Source: Capnocytophaga canis (lineage in GTDB: Bacteria; Bacteroidota; Bacteroidia; Flavobacteriales; Flavobacteriaceae). From it: 64,000 bases of DNA. The stretch spans positions 122,045 through 186,044 of the forward strand of contig NZ_CDOI01000001.1 of assembly GCF_000827555.1 (NCBI RefSeq), written 5' to 3'. Below, piece after piece: positions 55,441 through 64,000 of the stretch; the first letter of the stretch is position 1; the number at the start of each line of letters is the position of its first letter. Position numbers and translations under genes: made by a program. The notes below the pieces were generated by a model, which ran no database searches, was not told where the DNA came from, and saw only the letters and a program-made list of their open reading frames with translations.

Positions 55441-56865
55441 ATGGAAGAACAAGATAAAGAAATATTCCGAGATTCCATCGGAACCATTGACAAGGAAGGA
55501 AAAAGGGCGTGGGTATTCCCTAAAAAACCATCTGGACGTTTCTATAGATATAGAAAATACGTCAGCTATGTACTTTTGATTTTTTTATTGGTCAGCCCGT
55601 GGGTGAAAATAAACGGTAACCAATTTTTGTTGTTTAATATTCTCGATCGTAAATTCAATATCTTCGGATTGCCTTTTTGGCCACAAGATTTCTATCTATT
55701 TGTGATTTCGATGATTATCGGAGTTGTATTTCTTGCACTTTTTACGGTTGTTTTCGGACGTATTTTTTGTGGATGGATTTGCCCACAAACCATATTTATG
55801 GAGATGGTTTTCCGTCGTATTGAATATTGGATTGAAGGAGATCGAGGTTCACAAATGCGACTTGATAAACAGGCATGGGACAAGGAAAAAATCAGAAAAA
55901 AAACACTCAAATGGAGTCTATTCTTTTTGATTTCTTTCTCGGTAGCAAACACTTTTTTAGCATATTTAATAGGTTCTGATGTTTTGTTAACCTACATCAA
56001 AGAAGGCCCAATAAACCATTGGGGAACGTTCATAGCATTGTTTATATTTACGTGTATTTTTTACTTCATTTTTACATGGTTTAGAGAACAAGTATGTATA
56101 ATAGCTTGTCCTTATGGACGCTTACAAGGGGTTTTGTTGGACAATCGTTCTATCATCGTAGCCTATGACTATGTTCGAGGAGAATCGGATAATGGACGTA
56201 AAAAATTCCGAAAGAATGAAGATCGTCAAGCCTTGGGACATGGTGACTGTATTGATTGTATGCAGTGTGTACATGTATGTCCAACAGGAATTGACATTAG
56301 AAATGGAACTCAATTGGAGTGTGTGAACTGTACGGCTTGTATCGATGCTTGTGATGAGGTAATGGACAAAGTTGGTTTCAAGAGAGGGTTGATTCGTTTT
56401 GCAAGTGAGGAAAACATAGCTAAAAAAGCTCCTTTCAAATTTGATTTACGCATGAAAGGCTACACAGCTGTACTTACAATTCTGATTGGAATACTTATAG
56501 GAATGCTGTTCATCAGAACAGATGTTCAGGCTGATATTTTACGTTTGCCTGGACAACTATATCAACATGAGGAAAATGGAGTGATTAGCAACGTCTACAC
56601 TTATAAAATTATCAATAAAACTACTCGTGATTTTGAAAATGTAACGGTTAAAGTGGTGGGTTCTTTGGATGCTGAAGTAGTTATTGTCGGTAAAAATTCT
56701 ATTTTCGTTCCAAAACAAGGCCTGGCTGAAGGTACATTATTCTTAAAGATAAAAGAATCTTCTTTGGAAGAAGAAAAATCGAAAATTCTTTTGGATGTAT
56801 ATAGCAACAGCAATAAAATCGGCTCAACAAAAACCATTTTCTTGGGGCCGAGAACATTCCGATAA
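55441..56865 (+). CDS. ccoG: cbb3 oxidase accessory protein CcoG (FixG/RdxA)
   Basis: 474 residues. Five or so membrane helices with a cytoplasmic 2x[4Fe-4S] ferredoxin domain: GDCIDCMQCVHVCPTGIDI and, a few residues later, ECVNCTACIDACDEV. The polyferredoxin is known to reduce Cu(II) to Cu(I) for cbb3 assembly. Further upstream, GRIFCGWICPQTIFMEMVFR is the typical N-terminal motif. A terminator and 236 bases separate it from ccoP, so it may be regulated apart from it. A paired terminator follows. Confidence 0.95.
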   Translation: MEEQDKEIFRDSIGTIDKEGKRAWVFPKKPSGRFYRYRKYVSYVLLIFLLVSPWVKINGNQFLLFNILDRKFNIFGLPFWPQDFYLFVISMIIGVVFLALFTVVFGRIFCGWICPQTIFMEMVFRRIEYWIEGDRGSQMRLDKQAWDKEKIRKKTLKWSLFFLISFSVANTFLAYLIGSDVLLTYIKEGPINHWGTFIALFIFTCIFYFIFTWFREQVCIIACPYGRLQGVLLDNRSIIVAYDYVRGESDNGRKKFRKNEDRQALGHGDCIDCMQCVHVCPTGIDIRNGTQLECVNCTACIDACDEVMDKVGFKRGLIRFASEENIAKKAPFKFDLRMKGYTAVLTILIGILIGMLFIRTDVQADILRLPGQLYQHEENGVISNVYTYKIINKTTRDFENVTVKVVGSLDAEVVIVGKNSIFVPKQGLAEGTLFLKIKESSLEEEKSKILLDVYSNSNKIGSTKTIFLGPRTFR

Positions 56866-56915
56866 AGTATAAAATTTCAGCATCTAATTTTTGTTGTGAT
56901 TTTAAAACTATACAA

Positions 56916-56949
56916 TTGAGCCTGTTAGAAAAACTCTAAACAGGCTCAA
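56916..56949 (+). terminator. Terminator after ccoG
   Basis: TTGAGCCTGTT (56916-56926) pairs with AACAGGCTCAA (56939-56949), with three more pairs inside and no long T run. Confidence 0.75.
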
Positions 56950-56962
56950 TTAATTTATGCAT

Positions 56963-56997
56963 AAAAAAACTGTTAGGAAAATTCCGAACAGTTTTTA
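56963..56997 (-). terminator. Terminator for metE (bidirectional)
   Basis: AAAAACTGTT-A-GGAA pairs with TTCC-G-AACAGTTTTT; A and T runs at both ends make it work in both directions. Confidence 0.8.
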
Positions 56998-57003
56998 TTA
57001 TTT

Positions 57004-59307
57004 CTATGCATTGTATTTAGCCCGTAATTCTTTTGCTGTATCAACCATTGCTACAAGAGCTTTTTTAGTCTCTTCCCAATGGCGGGTTTTAAGTCCACAG
57101 TCAGGGTTAATCCACAAGTTACGTTTTGGTATCACACCAATGGCTTTTTCCATCAAGAAAGTCATCTCCTCCACCGATGGAACTCGTGGTGAGTGAATGT
57201 CATAAACTCCTGGTCCAATTTCATTTGGGTATTTAAACTCCGCAAATACATCTAATAAATCCATTTGAGAGCGAGAACATTCAATCGTAATTACGTCAGC
57301 ATCCATATCCGCAATTGCCTCTATCATATCATTAAATTCAGAATAGCACATATGTGTGTGAATCTGTGTGCTATCTTCCACACCTGACGCCGAAATACGA
57401 AACGCACGAATTGCCCAATTGTAATATGCTTCCCAATCCTTACGGCGTAAAGGTAGACCTTCTCGAACCGCTGGTTCATCAATTTGAATTACCTTGATAC
57501 CTGCTTTTTCTAAATCAACCACTTCATCACGAATTGCCAACGCTATTTGGGTACATGTTACCGAACGAGGTTGATCATCACGAACGAATGACCATTGTAA
57601 AATTGTTACAGGTCCCGTTAGCATTCCTTTTACAGGCAGTGAAGTTAACGATTGAGCAAACTGTGACCAACGAACCGTCATTGGAGTTGGACGAGAGACA
57701 TCCCCATAAATAATTGGTGGCTTCACACAGCGAGAACCGTAACTTTGTACCCAGCCAAACTTAGTAAATGTATATCCTTTGAGTTGCTCTCCAAAATATT
57801 CCACCATGTCATTGCGTTCGAATTCTCCGTGAACCAACACATCAATTCCTGCATCCTCTTGGAAACGAATTGACTCTTCGATTTCTTTTTTGAGTAATGT
57901 TTCATATTCTTCTAATGGAAGCACACCTTTATTAAAATTAGCTCTCCAACTTCTAACCTCCTGTGTTTGAGGGAAAGATCCTATTGTTGTTGTAGGAAAC
58001 AGTGGTAATTTTAACGCTCCTTCCTGAATAACTTGGCGTTGAGCAAATCCACTCTTACGATGTGCATCTTTTTCAGTGATTGCTCCTACGCGTGATTTAA
58101 CATCCTCATCATGAATCAACTTCGATGTCTTACGATTATCATTCGCTTTTTTATTTTGAGTCACTGTTTCTCGTTGAACTTCAGTTAAATCATTAGTTAC
58201 TAAAGATTTAATTGTTGATATTTCAACTAATTTTTGTTTTGCAAAAGCTAACCATTGTTTGATTTCAGGAGTAAGTATCTTTTCGTTATTCTCATGTTCC
58301 AAATTACAAGGCGAGTGTAACAAAGAACAAGAAGATGCTACCAACACGTGGTCAATACCCAAAGCTTTTTGAGCTTTTTCAATCAAAGTTACTGATTTTT
58401 GGAAATCGTTGATCCAAACATTACGCCCGTCTACAACTCCAAGAGATAATTTTTTATCTTTTGGTAATTTAGATAATATTTCATCTAATTGATTTTCAGC
58501 GCGAACTAAATCAATATGCAATACATCCAACGGAAGACTTAACGCTAAATCAGTGTTATCTTCCAAAGCTCCAAAATAGGTTGTTAAAATAAATTCTGTA
58601 GTAGGGAACGCTTCTTTCAGAATAGTATACACCTGTTTATAAGCCTCTTTTTCAGTTTTTGTAAGGTCAAGTACTAAACAAGGCTCGTCAATTTGAATAG
58701 TTTTTGCTCCAGCATCTACCAAACTCTGTACGATTTGTTTGTACACAGGTAACAAATTTTCAACCAGTTCAATTCTATGGAAACCATCCTCTTTTTCTTT
58801 CCCTAAAAGCAAATATGTTATAAGACCTAAAAGCACAGGCTTCGTTTCAAATCCATTGTTTTTTGCGAATTGATATTCTGCAAGAGCTTTGTTATATCGC
58901 AATTTAAACGATTGATTTTTAGTAAACTCTGGAACTAAATAGTGATAATTCGTATCAAACCATTTGGTCATTTCCACAGCCGTGATATCAATGCCATTCT
59001 TTTGGTAGCCTCGTGCCAATGCAAAATAAAGCTCCATGTCCGACAAATTGTCAATAGGAGCAAATCTACTTGGGATTGCATTTACCGAGAATGAAAAATC
59101 TAATACTTGGTCATAAAAGGAAAAATCATTGGAAGGCAACAAATCTATATTTGCTTCTTTCTGTAATTTCCAATTGTGAATTCTGATGGTATTTGCCACA
59201 TCAAACAACTCATCTTCTGATATTTTTCCTGCCCAAAAAGCTTCGTTTGCTTTTTTAAGTTCACGTTTTTCCCCTATACGAGGATAGCCTAATAAATTGG
59301 TTTTCAT
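57004..59307 (-). CDS. metE: Cobalamin-independent methionine synthase
   Basis: 767 residues, full MetE length. Transfers methyl from 5-methyltetrahydrofolyl-triglutamate to homocysteine. Two barrel domains: N-terminal LGYPRIGEKRELKKANEAFW, C-terminal TTTIGSFPQTQEVR. Zinc ligands sit in HTHMCYSEFND and NPDCGLKTR with a Glu between. metF lies 60 bases upstream in the same direction, so the pair is one operon. Having MetE means methionine can be made without vitamin B12. Confidence 0.97.
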   Translation of the reverse strand: MKTNLLGYPRIGEKRELKKANEAFWAGKISEDELFDVANTIRIHNWKLQKEANIDLLPSNDFSFYDQVLDFSFSVNAIPSRFAPIDNLSDMELYFALARGYQKNGIDITAVEMTKWFDTNYHYLVPEFTKNQSFKLRYNKALAEYQFAKNNGFETKPVLLGLITYLLLGKEKEDGFHRIELVENLLPVYKQIVQSLVDAGAKTIQIDEPCLVLDLTKTEKEAYKQVYTILKEAFPTTEFILTTYFGALEDNTDLALSLPLDVLHIDLVRAENQLDEILSKLPKDKKLSLGVVDGRNVWINDFQKSVTLIEKAQKALGIDHVLVASSCSLLHSPCNLEHENNEKILTPEIKQWLAFAKQKLVEISTIKSLVTNDLTEVQRETVTQNKKANDNRKTSKLIHDEDVKSRVGAITEKDAHRKSGFAQRQVIQEGALKLPLFPTTTIGSFPQTQEVRSWRANFNKGVLPLEEYETLLKKEIEESIRFQEDAGIDVLVHGEFERNDMVEYFGEQLKGYTFTKFGWVQSYGSRCVKPPIIYGDVSRPTPMTVRWSQFAQSLTSLPVKGMLTGPVTILQWSFVRDDQPRSVTCTQIALAIRDEVVDLEKAGIKVIQIDEPAVREGLPLRRKDWEAYYNWAIRAFRISASGVEDSTQIHTHMCYSEFNDMIEAIADMDADVITIECSRSQMDLLDVFAEFKYPNEIGPGVYDIHSPRVPSVEEMTFLMEKAIGVIPKRNLWINPDCGLKTRHWEETKKALVAMVDTAKELRAKYNA

Positions 59308-59367
59308 ATAATTCGTATGTATTTTTTTGTTTATTGTTCTAAAAAACTATGCTTCAGTACTATTCAA

Positions 59368-60324
59368 TTAAAAAACTTTGGAAACAATGTCTACAATATT
59401 GTCTGATTTGCCCATTGAATAGTAATGCAAAGTAGGCACTCCCCACAGTTTCAATTCTTTACTCTGTTCGATAGCCCATTCTATTCCAACTTGTTTTACA
59501 TCTTCGTTGGTTTTACATTTTTCCAATTCGGATACTAAAATTTCCGGTAAGTCGAGTTTGAACACTTGTGGCAACAAATTCAAATGTTTCTTTGTAGTTA
59601 TAGGCTTAATTCCAGGAATGATAGGAATATCAATTCCCATGAGCCGCACTTTTTCTACAAATTCGAAATACTTTTGATTATCGAAAAACATCTGGGTAAC
59701 AATATAATCCGCTCCGGCATCTACTTTTTCCTTCAACCGAGCCAAATCAAACGTCATTGAAGGAGACTCTATATGTTTTTCAGGGTAACCAGCAACTCCC
59801 ACACAAAAATCAGTTCCATAGTCAGTCTCTATTACATCATGCAAAAACTTTCCACGTCCTAAATCTTTGATTTGCCTGACCAAATCTACAGCATAGGTAT
59901 GACCATCTTTGGTCGGCTCAAAATAACGTTCCTCTTTCCGAGCATCGCCGCGAAGTGCCATAACGTTGTCGATTCCCAAATAGAAGCAATCTACCAACAA
60001 ATATTCCGTTTCTTCTTTTGTGAATCCTCCACAAAGAACATGTGGTACGGTATCTACACCATATTTATATTGAATCGCAGAACAAATCCCTACCGTTCCA
60101 GGACGCATTCGAGTAATTTTCTTTTCTAACAGACCATTAGGATGCTGTTTGTAAAAAAATTCCTCCCGCGAAGTGGTTACATCAATAAAAGGAGGCTTAA
60201 ACTCTATCAAAGGTTCAATATTTCGGTAAAGTTCTTCAATACTATTCCCTTTTTTAGGAGGAACTATCTCAAAAGAAAAAAGTGTCTTCCCTTTGGAACG
60301 AGCAATATGTTCGGTTACTTTCAT
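59368..60324 (-). CDS. metF: Methylenetetrahydrofolate reductase
   Basis: 318 residues from the ATG at 60324; a longer in-frame start at 60387 would lie upstream of the promoter. FAD-dependent TIM barrel: LFSFEIVPPKKGNSIE, VTTSREEFFYKQHPNG, NVMALRGDARKEE, VAGYPEKHIESPS and IPGIKPITTKKHLN. It makes 5-methyltetrahydrofolate for MetE. First gene of the metF-metE operon. Confidence 0.97.
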   Translation of the reverse strand: MKVTEHIARSKGKTLFSFEIVPPKKGNSIEELYRNIEPLIEFKPPFIDVTTSREEFFYKQHPNGLLEKKITRMRPGTVGICSAIQYKYGVDTVPHVLCGGFTKEETEYLLVDCFYLGIDNVMALRGDARKEERYFEPTKDGHTYAVDLVRQIKDLGRGKFLHDVIETDYGTDFCVGVAGYPEKHIESPSMTFDLARLKEKVDAGADYIVTQMFFDNQKYFEFVEKVRLMGIDIPIIPGIKPITTKKHLNLLPQVFKLDLPEILVSELEKCKTNEDVKQVGIEWAIEQSKELKLWGVPTLHYYSMGKSDNIVDIVSKVF

Positions 60325-60357
60325 TTTTGTGTTAAGTAAAAAATTATATTCACGGGG

Positions 60358-60388
60358 CAAAACTACGAACATTTTTTTATACTTCAAA
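60358..60388 (-). promoter_or_regulatory. Promoter of metF-metE
   Basis: On the minus strand TTTG (60388-60385), 19-base spacer and TAGTTTTG (60365-60358). Transcription would begin near 60351, leaving about 27 bases of leader and no room for a riboswitch. Confidence 0.75.
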
Positions 60389-60547
60389 ATTATTTTAGAA
60401 AATAAATCCGCAAAAATTTTATATCACTATTTGTTTCATTGATTTTTTTAATCAAAAATAGAATATATTTCTTTTGTATTTTATTTGTGCAGAAATAACA
60501 TACATTTAGAGTTAGTATTTTGACCATATATGAGAAAAATCTTCTTT
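60389..60547. other. Divergent intergenic region with a 17-bp dyad
   Basis: Between the divergent metF and Mur-ligase-like promoters. TTGATT-N5-AATCAA (60439-60455) is a perfect dyad that could be an operator; its 7-base centre between TTGAT and ATCAA does not fit FNR spacing. Confidence 0.35.
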
Positions 60548-60578
60548 TTTGCAGATACCAAAAAAAACATTACTTTTG
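60548..60578 (+). promoter_or_regulatory. Promoter of the Mur-ligase-like gene
   Basis: TTTG (60548-60551), 19-base spacer and TACTTTTG (60571-60578), a full consensus match, with a leader of about 85 bases. Confidence 0.7.
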
Positions 60579-60670
60579 CCAGATTGATGAGGCTCATTCA
60601 AAGGATTAGGACGCAAAAAATCAAAGTATTGAGTCCGAAATAATGAGAACTAATTAAAAAAATATAGCTA

Positions 60671-61453
60671 ATGCATATTCATTTTACATCCTATAAGGAT
60701 TTTCAAGCGGATTTAGTTTCTGAACTTTTAGCAGCTAATCACACCATTTCAGAAGGTGAATTAATAAATAAAAATGCTGATTTTGTAGTTATTAATAGAA
60801 GTAGTAAAGCAAATAGTGACCTCGAAAAAGAAGCCCAATTATTAGGTTTAGCTACAGGAACGGAAAACGATTTTTTGTATACTTTTTTTAAAGATAAAAC
60901 ACGTGTAGTAATTGCAGGTAAAGGAAAAGAAAACGTGTTAAAAACGGTAGTACATACATTTGATTTTCACAATATTCCATTAAGTTTTTTTACCGAAAAC
61001 CCAATTAAAGGAAAGTCTTTTCGTCTTTCAACCCGTGCCGAATTTGTACTTTTCGACGGAAGTGAGGAAATAAATTCAATAGTTGACAAGCATCCAAAAT
61101 ATCTTACCTATCAACCTACTTTGGCACTATTAGAGAGCATCTCAGTGGATACAGAAAATTACGCCACTTTTGTGGATAGCATTACCAAAGGGGGGATTTT
61201 GGTATACAATGAAGAATGCGAGAATGTAATGAAAGTTGTGCAAAATACCGAGAATCCAATACGAAAAATAGCTTATAAAACTCCTGATTATGAAGAAAAT
61301 AATGAATCTTTTTTCCTCATTACGGATGAAGGAGAGTTACCTCTGAACATTACCCAAAAAGAGGAAGTCCGTTATGTAGAAGCCGCCAAATGGATTTGTC
61401 AGAATATGGGAATTGATGCGGCAGATTTTTACGAAGCAATTGCTTCAATGTAA
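60671..61453 (+). CDS. Degenerate Mpl/MurC-like protein without P-loop
   Basis: 260 residues. The frame follows UDP-N-acetylmuramate ligases of the Mpl type that are common in this family: MHIHF at the start, NADFVVINRSSKANSDLEKE (cf. the substrate-binding turn), KTRVVIAGKGKENVLKTVVH where the ATP P-loop GSHGKTT should be, FVLFDGSEEINSIVDKHPKY (cf. LEGDEYLSSPIDRRPKF), and TFVDSITKGGILVYNEE. The GKT is replaced (residues 83-90 read GKGKENVL), the N-terminal glycine-rich loop is gone, and the protein ends about 190 residues early, so the third domain that binds the amino acid is missing. The frame is open and has a consensus promoter, so it seems expressed. It could be a pseudoenzyme or an early pseudogene. 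Confidence 0.7.
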   Translation: MHIHFTSYKDFQADLVSELLAANHTISEGELINKNADFVVINRSSKANSDLEKEAQLLGLATGTENDFLYTFFKDKTRVVIAGKGKENVLKTVVHTFDFHNIPLSFFTENPIKGKSFRLSTRAEFVLFDGSEEINSIVDKHPKYLTYQPTLALLESISVDTENYATFVDSITKGGILVYNEECENVMKVVQNTENPIRKIAYKTPDYEENNESFFLITDEGELPLNITQKEEVRYVEAAKWICQNMGIDAADFYEAIASM

Positions 61454-61550
61454 AAAAACAAATCGATCGAACATTCTGTCGTACGTAGTTCGTAGTTCAT
61501 ACATAACAAACTGAATACAAAATCATTAGATAGCATAGCTCATATAGAAA

Positions 61551-62885
61551 ATGATTACATTAGAAAATAAAAAAAAGGTAGCTTTTTACACGTTGGGTTG
61601 TAAACTGAATTTTTCAGAAACTTCCACCATAGCACGTAGTTTTGAAAACGAAGGTTATCAACGTGTTGATTTTGAAGACTTTGCAGACATATACATCATC
61701 AACACCTGCTCAGTTACAGAAAATGCTGACAAGCAATTCAAACAAATTGTACGTAAAGCATTGAAAATAAACGACAAGGCTTTTGTTGCAGCTGTGGGAT
61801 GTTATGCTCAACTGAAGCCTGCAGAATTAGCAGCAGTTCATGGCGTAGACTTGGTACTGGGAGCAAAAGAAAAATTCGACATCACTCAGTATATTGATGA
61901 TTTGACTAAAAATAATGAAGGTCAAGTACATTCATGTGAAATTTCGGAAACAGATTTTTACGTGGGAAGCTATTCCATTGGCGATAGAACTCGTGCTTTT
62001 CTAAAAGTACAGGACGGATGCGATTACAAATGTACGTATTGCACAATCCCAATGGCACGGGGAATTTCACGTAGTGATACGATTGAAAACATTCTAAAAA
62101 ATGCTCAAAAAATATCCGAGCAAGGAATTAAAGAAATTGTACTAACAGGCGTAAATATAGGTGATTACGGAAAAGGAGAGTTCGGGAATAAAAAGCATGA
62201 ACACACCTTTCTGGACTTGGTACAAGCCTTAGATAAGGTCAAAGGTATTGAACGATTGCGAATTTCGTCTATTGAGCCGAATTTACTCAAAGATGAAACT
62301 ATTGAATTTGTTGCACGGAGCAAAGCTTTTGTTCCTCATTTTCACGTACCTCTCCAAAGTGGAAGCAATCATATCTTGAAAAAAATGAAGCGTAGGTATT
62401 TACGAGAATTATACGTCAGCCGAGTAGCAAAAATCAAAGAAATGATGCCACATGCTTGTATTGGAGTGGATGTTATTGTTGGATTTCCTGGTGAAACTGA
62501 CGAGCTTTTTTTAGAAACATATCACTTTTTGAGTGAATTGGATATTTCGTACTTACATGTATTCACATATTCAGAACGTGACAATACGGAGGCTGTACTA
62601 ATGGATGGAGTTGTTCCCGACGAAGTGAGAGCTAAACGTAGTAAAATGCTTCGTGGTTTGTCCGCTAAAAAACGTAATAATTTCTATGTAAACCAGTTAG
62701 GAACAGAAAGAACTGTACTTTTTGAAGGAGAAAACAAACAAGGTTACATCCATGGATTTACCGAAAACTACGTGAAAGTGAAAACGCCTTGGAATCCAGA
62801 GTTAGTCAACACATTGCGTCGAGTAAAACTCACTAAAATTGACTCAGATGGAATGGTTCGATTTGATTTTGTAGATAATCCATAA
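61551..62885 (+). CDS. mtaB: tRNA t6A37 methylthiotransferase MtaB
   Basis: 444 residues. Radical SAM enzyme that converts t6A to ms2t6A at position 37 of tRNAs. The N-terminal UPF0004 domain has three cluster cysteines (TLGCKLNFSE, NTCSVTENADK, AVGCYAQL); the radical SAM cluster is CDYKCTYC, and a TRAM domain ends the protein. It resembles MtaB rather than MiaB by IINTCSVTENADKQ and the GDYG motif. It follows the Mur-ligase-like gene by 97 bases. Confidence 0.95.
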   Translation: MITLENKKKVAFYTLGCKLNFSETSTIARSFENEGYQRVDFEDFADIYIINTCSVTENADKQFKQIVRKALKINDKAFVAAVGCYAQLKPAELAAVHGVDLVLGAKEKFDITQYIDDLTKNNEGQVHSCEISETDFYVGSYSIGDRTRAFLKVQDGCDYKCTYCTIPMARGISRSDTIENILKNAQKISEQGIKEIVLTGVNIGDYGKGEFGNKKHEHTFLDLVQALDKVKGIERLRISSIEPNLLKDETIEFVARSKAFVPHFHVPLQSGSNHILKKMKRRYLRELYVSRVAKIKEMMPHACIGVDVIVGFPGETDELFLETYHFLSELDISYLHVFTYSERDNTEAVLMDGVVPDEVRAKRSKMLRGLSAKKRNNFYVNQLGTERTVLFEGENKQGYIHGFTENYVKVKTPWNPELVNTLRRVKLTKIDSDGMVRFDFVDNP

Positions 62886-63066
62886 CATAAACATCTGACA
62901 AATAAAAATTTATTAAAATTTATAGCTAACCTTATTTGCATAATTCTTATATCTCTTTTAGATATTTCAGTTATGATCTTCCTACTAAAACATCAAAAGT
63001 TTCTAAGTAAAATGATGATTTTTTTCGTATATCTAACTGAATTAAACTAAAAAATTTCCATTACAA

Positions 63067-63849
63067 ATGAAAAAAAATCGCCTACAACAACTACAAGCCT
63101 TTGAACGGCTACTAGATATCATGGACGACCTCAGGGAAAAATGTCCATGGGACAAAAAACAAACACTACAATCACTTCGACACCTAACGATTGAAGAAAC
63201 CTATGAGTTAGGAGATGCCATTTTGGATAATGATTTAAACGAAATAAAAAAAGAATTAGGTGATTTATTGTTACACATTGTGTTCTACGCAAAAATGGGT
63301 AGTGAAACCAACGATTTTGATATTGCCGATGTGGCAAATACGGTTTGCGATAAACTCATTGAGCGACATCCACATATCTACGGAAATGTGAAAGTTGAAA
63401 ATGAGGATGATGTTAAACGCAACTGGGAAAAAATTAAACTTAAAGAAGGTAAAAAAAGCGTATTGGAAGGCGTACCAAAAAGTTTACCTGCTTTGGTTAA
63501 AGCCACACGCATACAAGATAAAGTCGCTGGTGTAGGCTTCGATTGGGATTCTATTGATGGTGTTTTTGATAAAATCAAGGAGGAAATCAATGAATTACAC
63601 CATGAAGTTACTCACAAAAATAAAGAAAATATCGAAAAAGAATTAGGCGACGTATTTTTCAGTTTAATCAATTACAGTCGATTTTTAAAAGTAAATCCCG
63701 AAGATGCCTTAGAAAAAACGAATAAGAAATTTATCAAACGATTTCAATACTTAGAAAACAAGGCTCAAGAACAGCACAAATCACTAAAAAACATGACCTT
63801 AGCTGAAATGGAAGCATTTTGGCAAGAGGCTAAAAAGTTTGATTTGTAA
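63067..63849 (+). CDS. mazG: Nucleoside triphosphate pyrophosphohydrolase MazG
   Basis: 260 residues, two MazG domains. Domain 1: CPWDKKQTLQSLRHL, IEETYELGDAI and KKELGDLLLHIVFYAKMG give the EExxE/ExxD metal site. Domain 2 repeats the pattern with KIKEEINELHHEV and KELGDVFFSLINYSR. It hydrolyses (d)NTPs to monophosphates and pyrophosphate as house-cleaning. Transcribed in the same direction as mtaB with a gap of 181 bases that shows nothing notable. Confidence 0.95.
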   Translation: MKKNRLQQLQAFERLLDIMDDLREKCPWDKKQTLQSLRHLTIEETYELGDAILDNDLNEIKKELGDLLLHIVFYAKMGSETNDFDIADVANTVCDKLIERHPHIYGNVKVENEDDVKRNWEKIKLKEGKKSVLEGVPKSLPALVKATRIQDKVAGVGFDWDSIDGVFDKIKEEINELHHEVTHKNKENIEKELGDVFFSLINYSRFLKVNPEDALEKTNKKFIKRFQYLENKAQEQHKSLKNMTLAEMEAFWQEAKKFDL

Positions 63850-64000
63850 ATTCCTTTGTAAAAAAGCGAAATTTTGGGTAGTGTTTCCCAAAGTATGATA
63901 CTCAAACCCATCCGAAATTGATGTAGAAAAACACAATTTCAAAGGCTTTTATATGGTTTTTAAACTTTTTTGAAAAACAACAAGTTTTCCTCACCGCTCG

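Noticed and set aside
55310..55579. Open frame of 89 codons overlapping the start of ccoG
   Set aside because: Different frame from ccoG, low-complexity composition and no recognisable motif; it is a shadow of the leader and ccoG sequence.
60325..60387. Riboswitch in the metF leader
   Set aside because: The predicted transcript start leaves only about 27 bases before the ATG, too short for a SAM or cobalamin riboswitch.
60439..60455. TTGATT-N5-AATCAA dyad as FNR site
   Set aside because: The spacing between TTGAT and ATCAA is 7 bases rather than 4, and it lies about 90 bases upstream of the metF start. Kept only as part of the intergenic description.
63880..64000. Possible 3' end of a gene on the minus strand entering from the right edge
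   Set aside because: A minus-strand frame gives SGEENLLFFKKV before a stop at about 63962, which might be a gene end, but 12 residues are too few to support a call.
1..64000. tRNA, rRNA, CRISPR, prophage, toxin-antitoxin or defence island
   Set aside because: No cloverleaf-like sequence, spaced repeats, integrase, capsid, nuclease-methylase pair or small toxin pair was recognised on reading both strands.

Overview
The window is a gene-dense, A+T-rich chromosomal segment from a member of the Bacteroidota, almost certainly a Flavobacteriaceae. Signs of this are promoters of the TTTG-N19/20-TAnnTTTG type in front of many genes, weak Shine-Dalgarno sequences, a DUF4249 protein, a TonB-dependent receptor with an N-terminal carboxypeptidase-D-like domain, a fused CcoN-CcoO oxidase subunit, a bacillithiol deacetylase and an L-fucose isomerase/symporter pair. 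A host-associated genus such as Capnocytophaga fits, but that is an inference from gene content, not a proven assignment. No rRNA, tRNA, CRISPR array, complete insertion sequence, prophage or integrase was seen.

Layout, left to right. 1-7.2 kb (+): the end of a DUF4249 protein, a family 2 glycosyltransferase, an OmpA-like lipoprotein, an orphan TonB-like protein with a glutaminyl cyclase, and a large C-terminal processing protease. 7.4-18.2 kb (+): cytidylate kinase, LolD-like ATPase with a TIGR02757 protein, a probable operon of exported peroxidase, bacillithiol deacetylase, small Cys-rich membrane protein and RNA methyltransferase, an ABC exporter, peptidase E, a phosphoribosyltransferase, and grpE-dnaJ. 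17.4-23.5 kb: a TonB-dependent receptor flanked by three paralogous secreted carboxypeptidase-D-like proteins. 23.5-37.9 kb (-): metallophosphoesterase, GH16 glucanase, CutC, a FadN-type beta-oxidation enzyme, an exonuclease, RdgB, a DUF349 repeat protein, fucP, fucI and a YifB/ComM ATPase. 38-43.9 kb: a decayed gene, a candidate small RNA, a DUF1624-type acyltransferase, then (-) exbB-exbD-tonB-folC and recO. 44-51.3 kb (+): a 1816-residue alpha-2-macroglobulin lipoprotein, pyrophosphatase and gcvT. 51.8-56.9 kb (+): ccoS-ccoNO-ccoQ-ccoP-ccoG for a cbb3 oxidase. 57-60.3 kb (-): metF-metE. 60.7-63.8 kb (+): a degenerate Mur-ligase-like protein, mtaB and mazG.

Some genes have connected jobs. 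ExbB/ExbD/TonB would energise receptors such as the one at 18.7 kb. MetF feeds methyl-tetrahydrofolate to MetE, with FolC and GcvT in the same one-carbon metabolism. The cbb3 genes, with a good FNR/CRP-like palindrome at the right place upstream of ccoS, point to micro-oxic respiration under oxygen control. FucP/FucI and GH16 point to glycan use.

Most of the window is ordinary core genome. The parts most worth a second look are the Mur-ligase-like protein that has lost its P-loop and C-terminal domain, the promoter-terminator unit without a real ORF at 38.4-38.5 kb, the FNR-like site at the cbb3 operon, a short inverted-repeat-bounded element at 2.6-2.8 kb, hairpin leaders before grpE and ppa, and the trio of carboxypeptidase-D-like paralogues around the receptor. 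I found no strong evidence of a wholly new multi-gene system.
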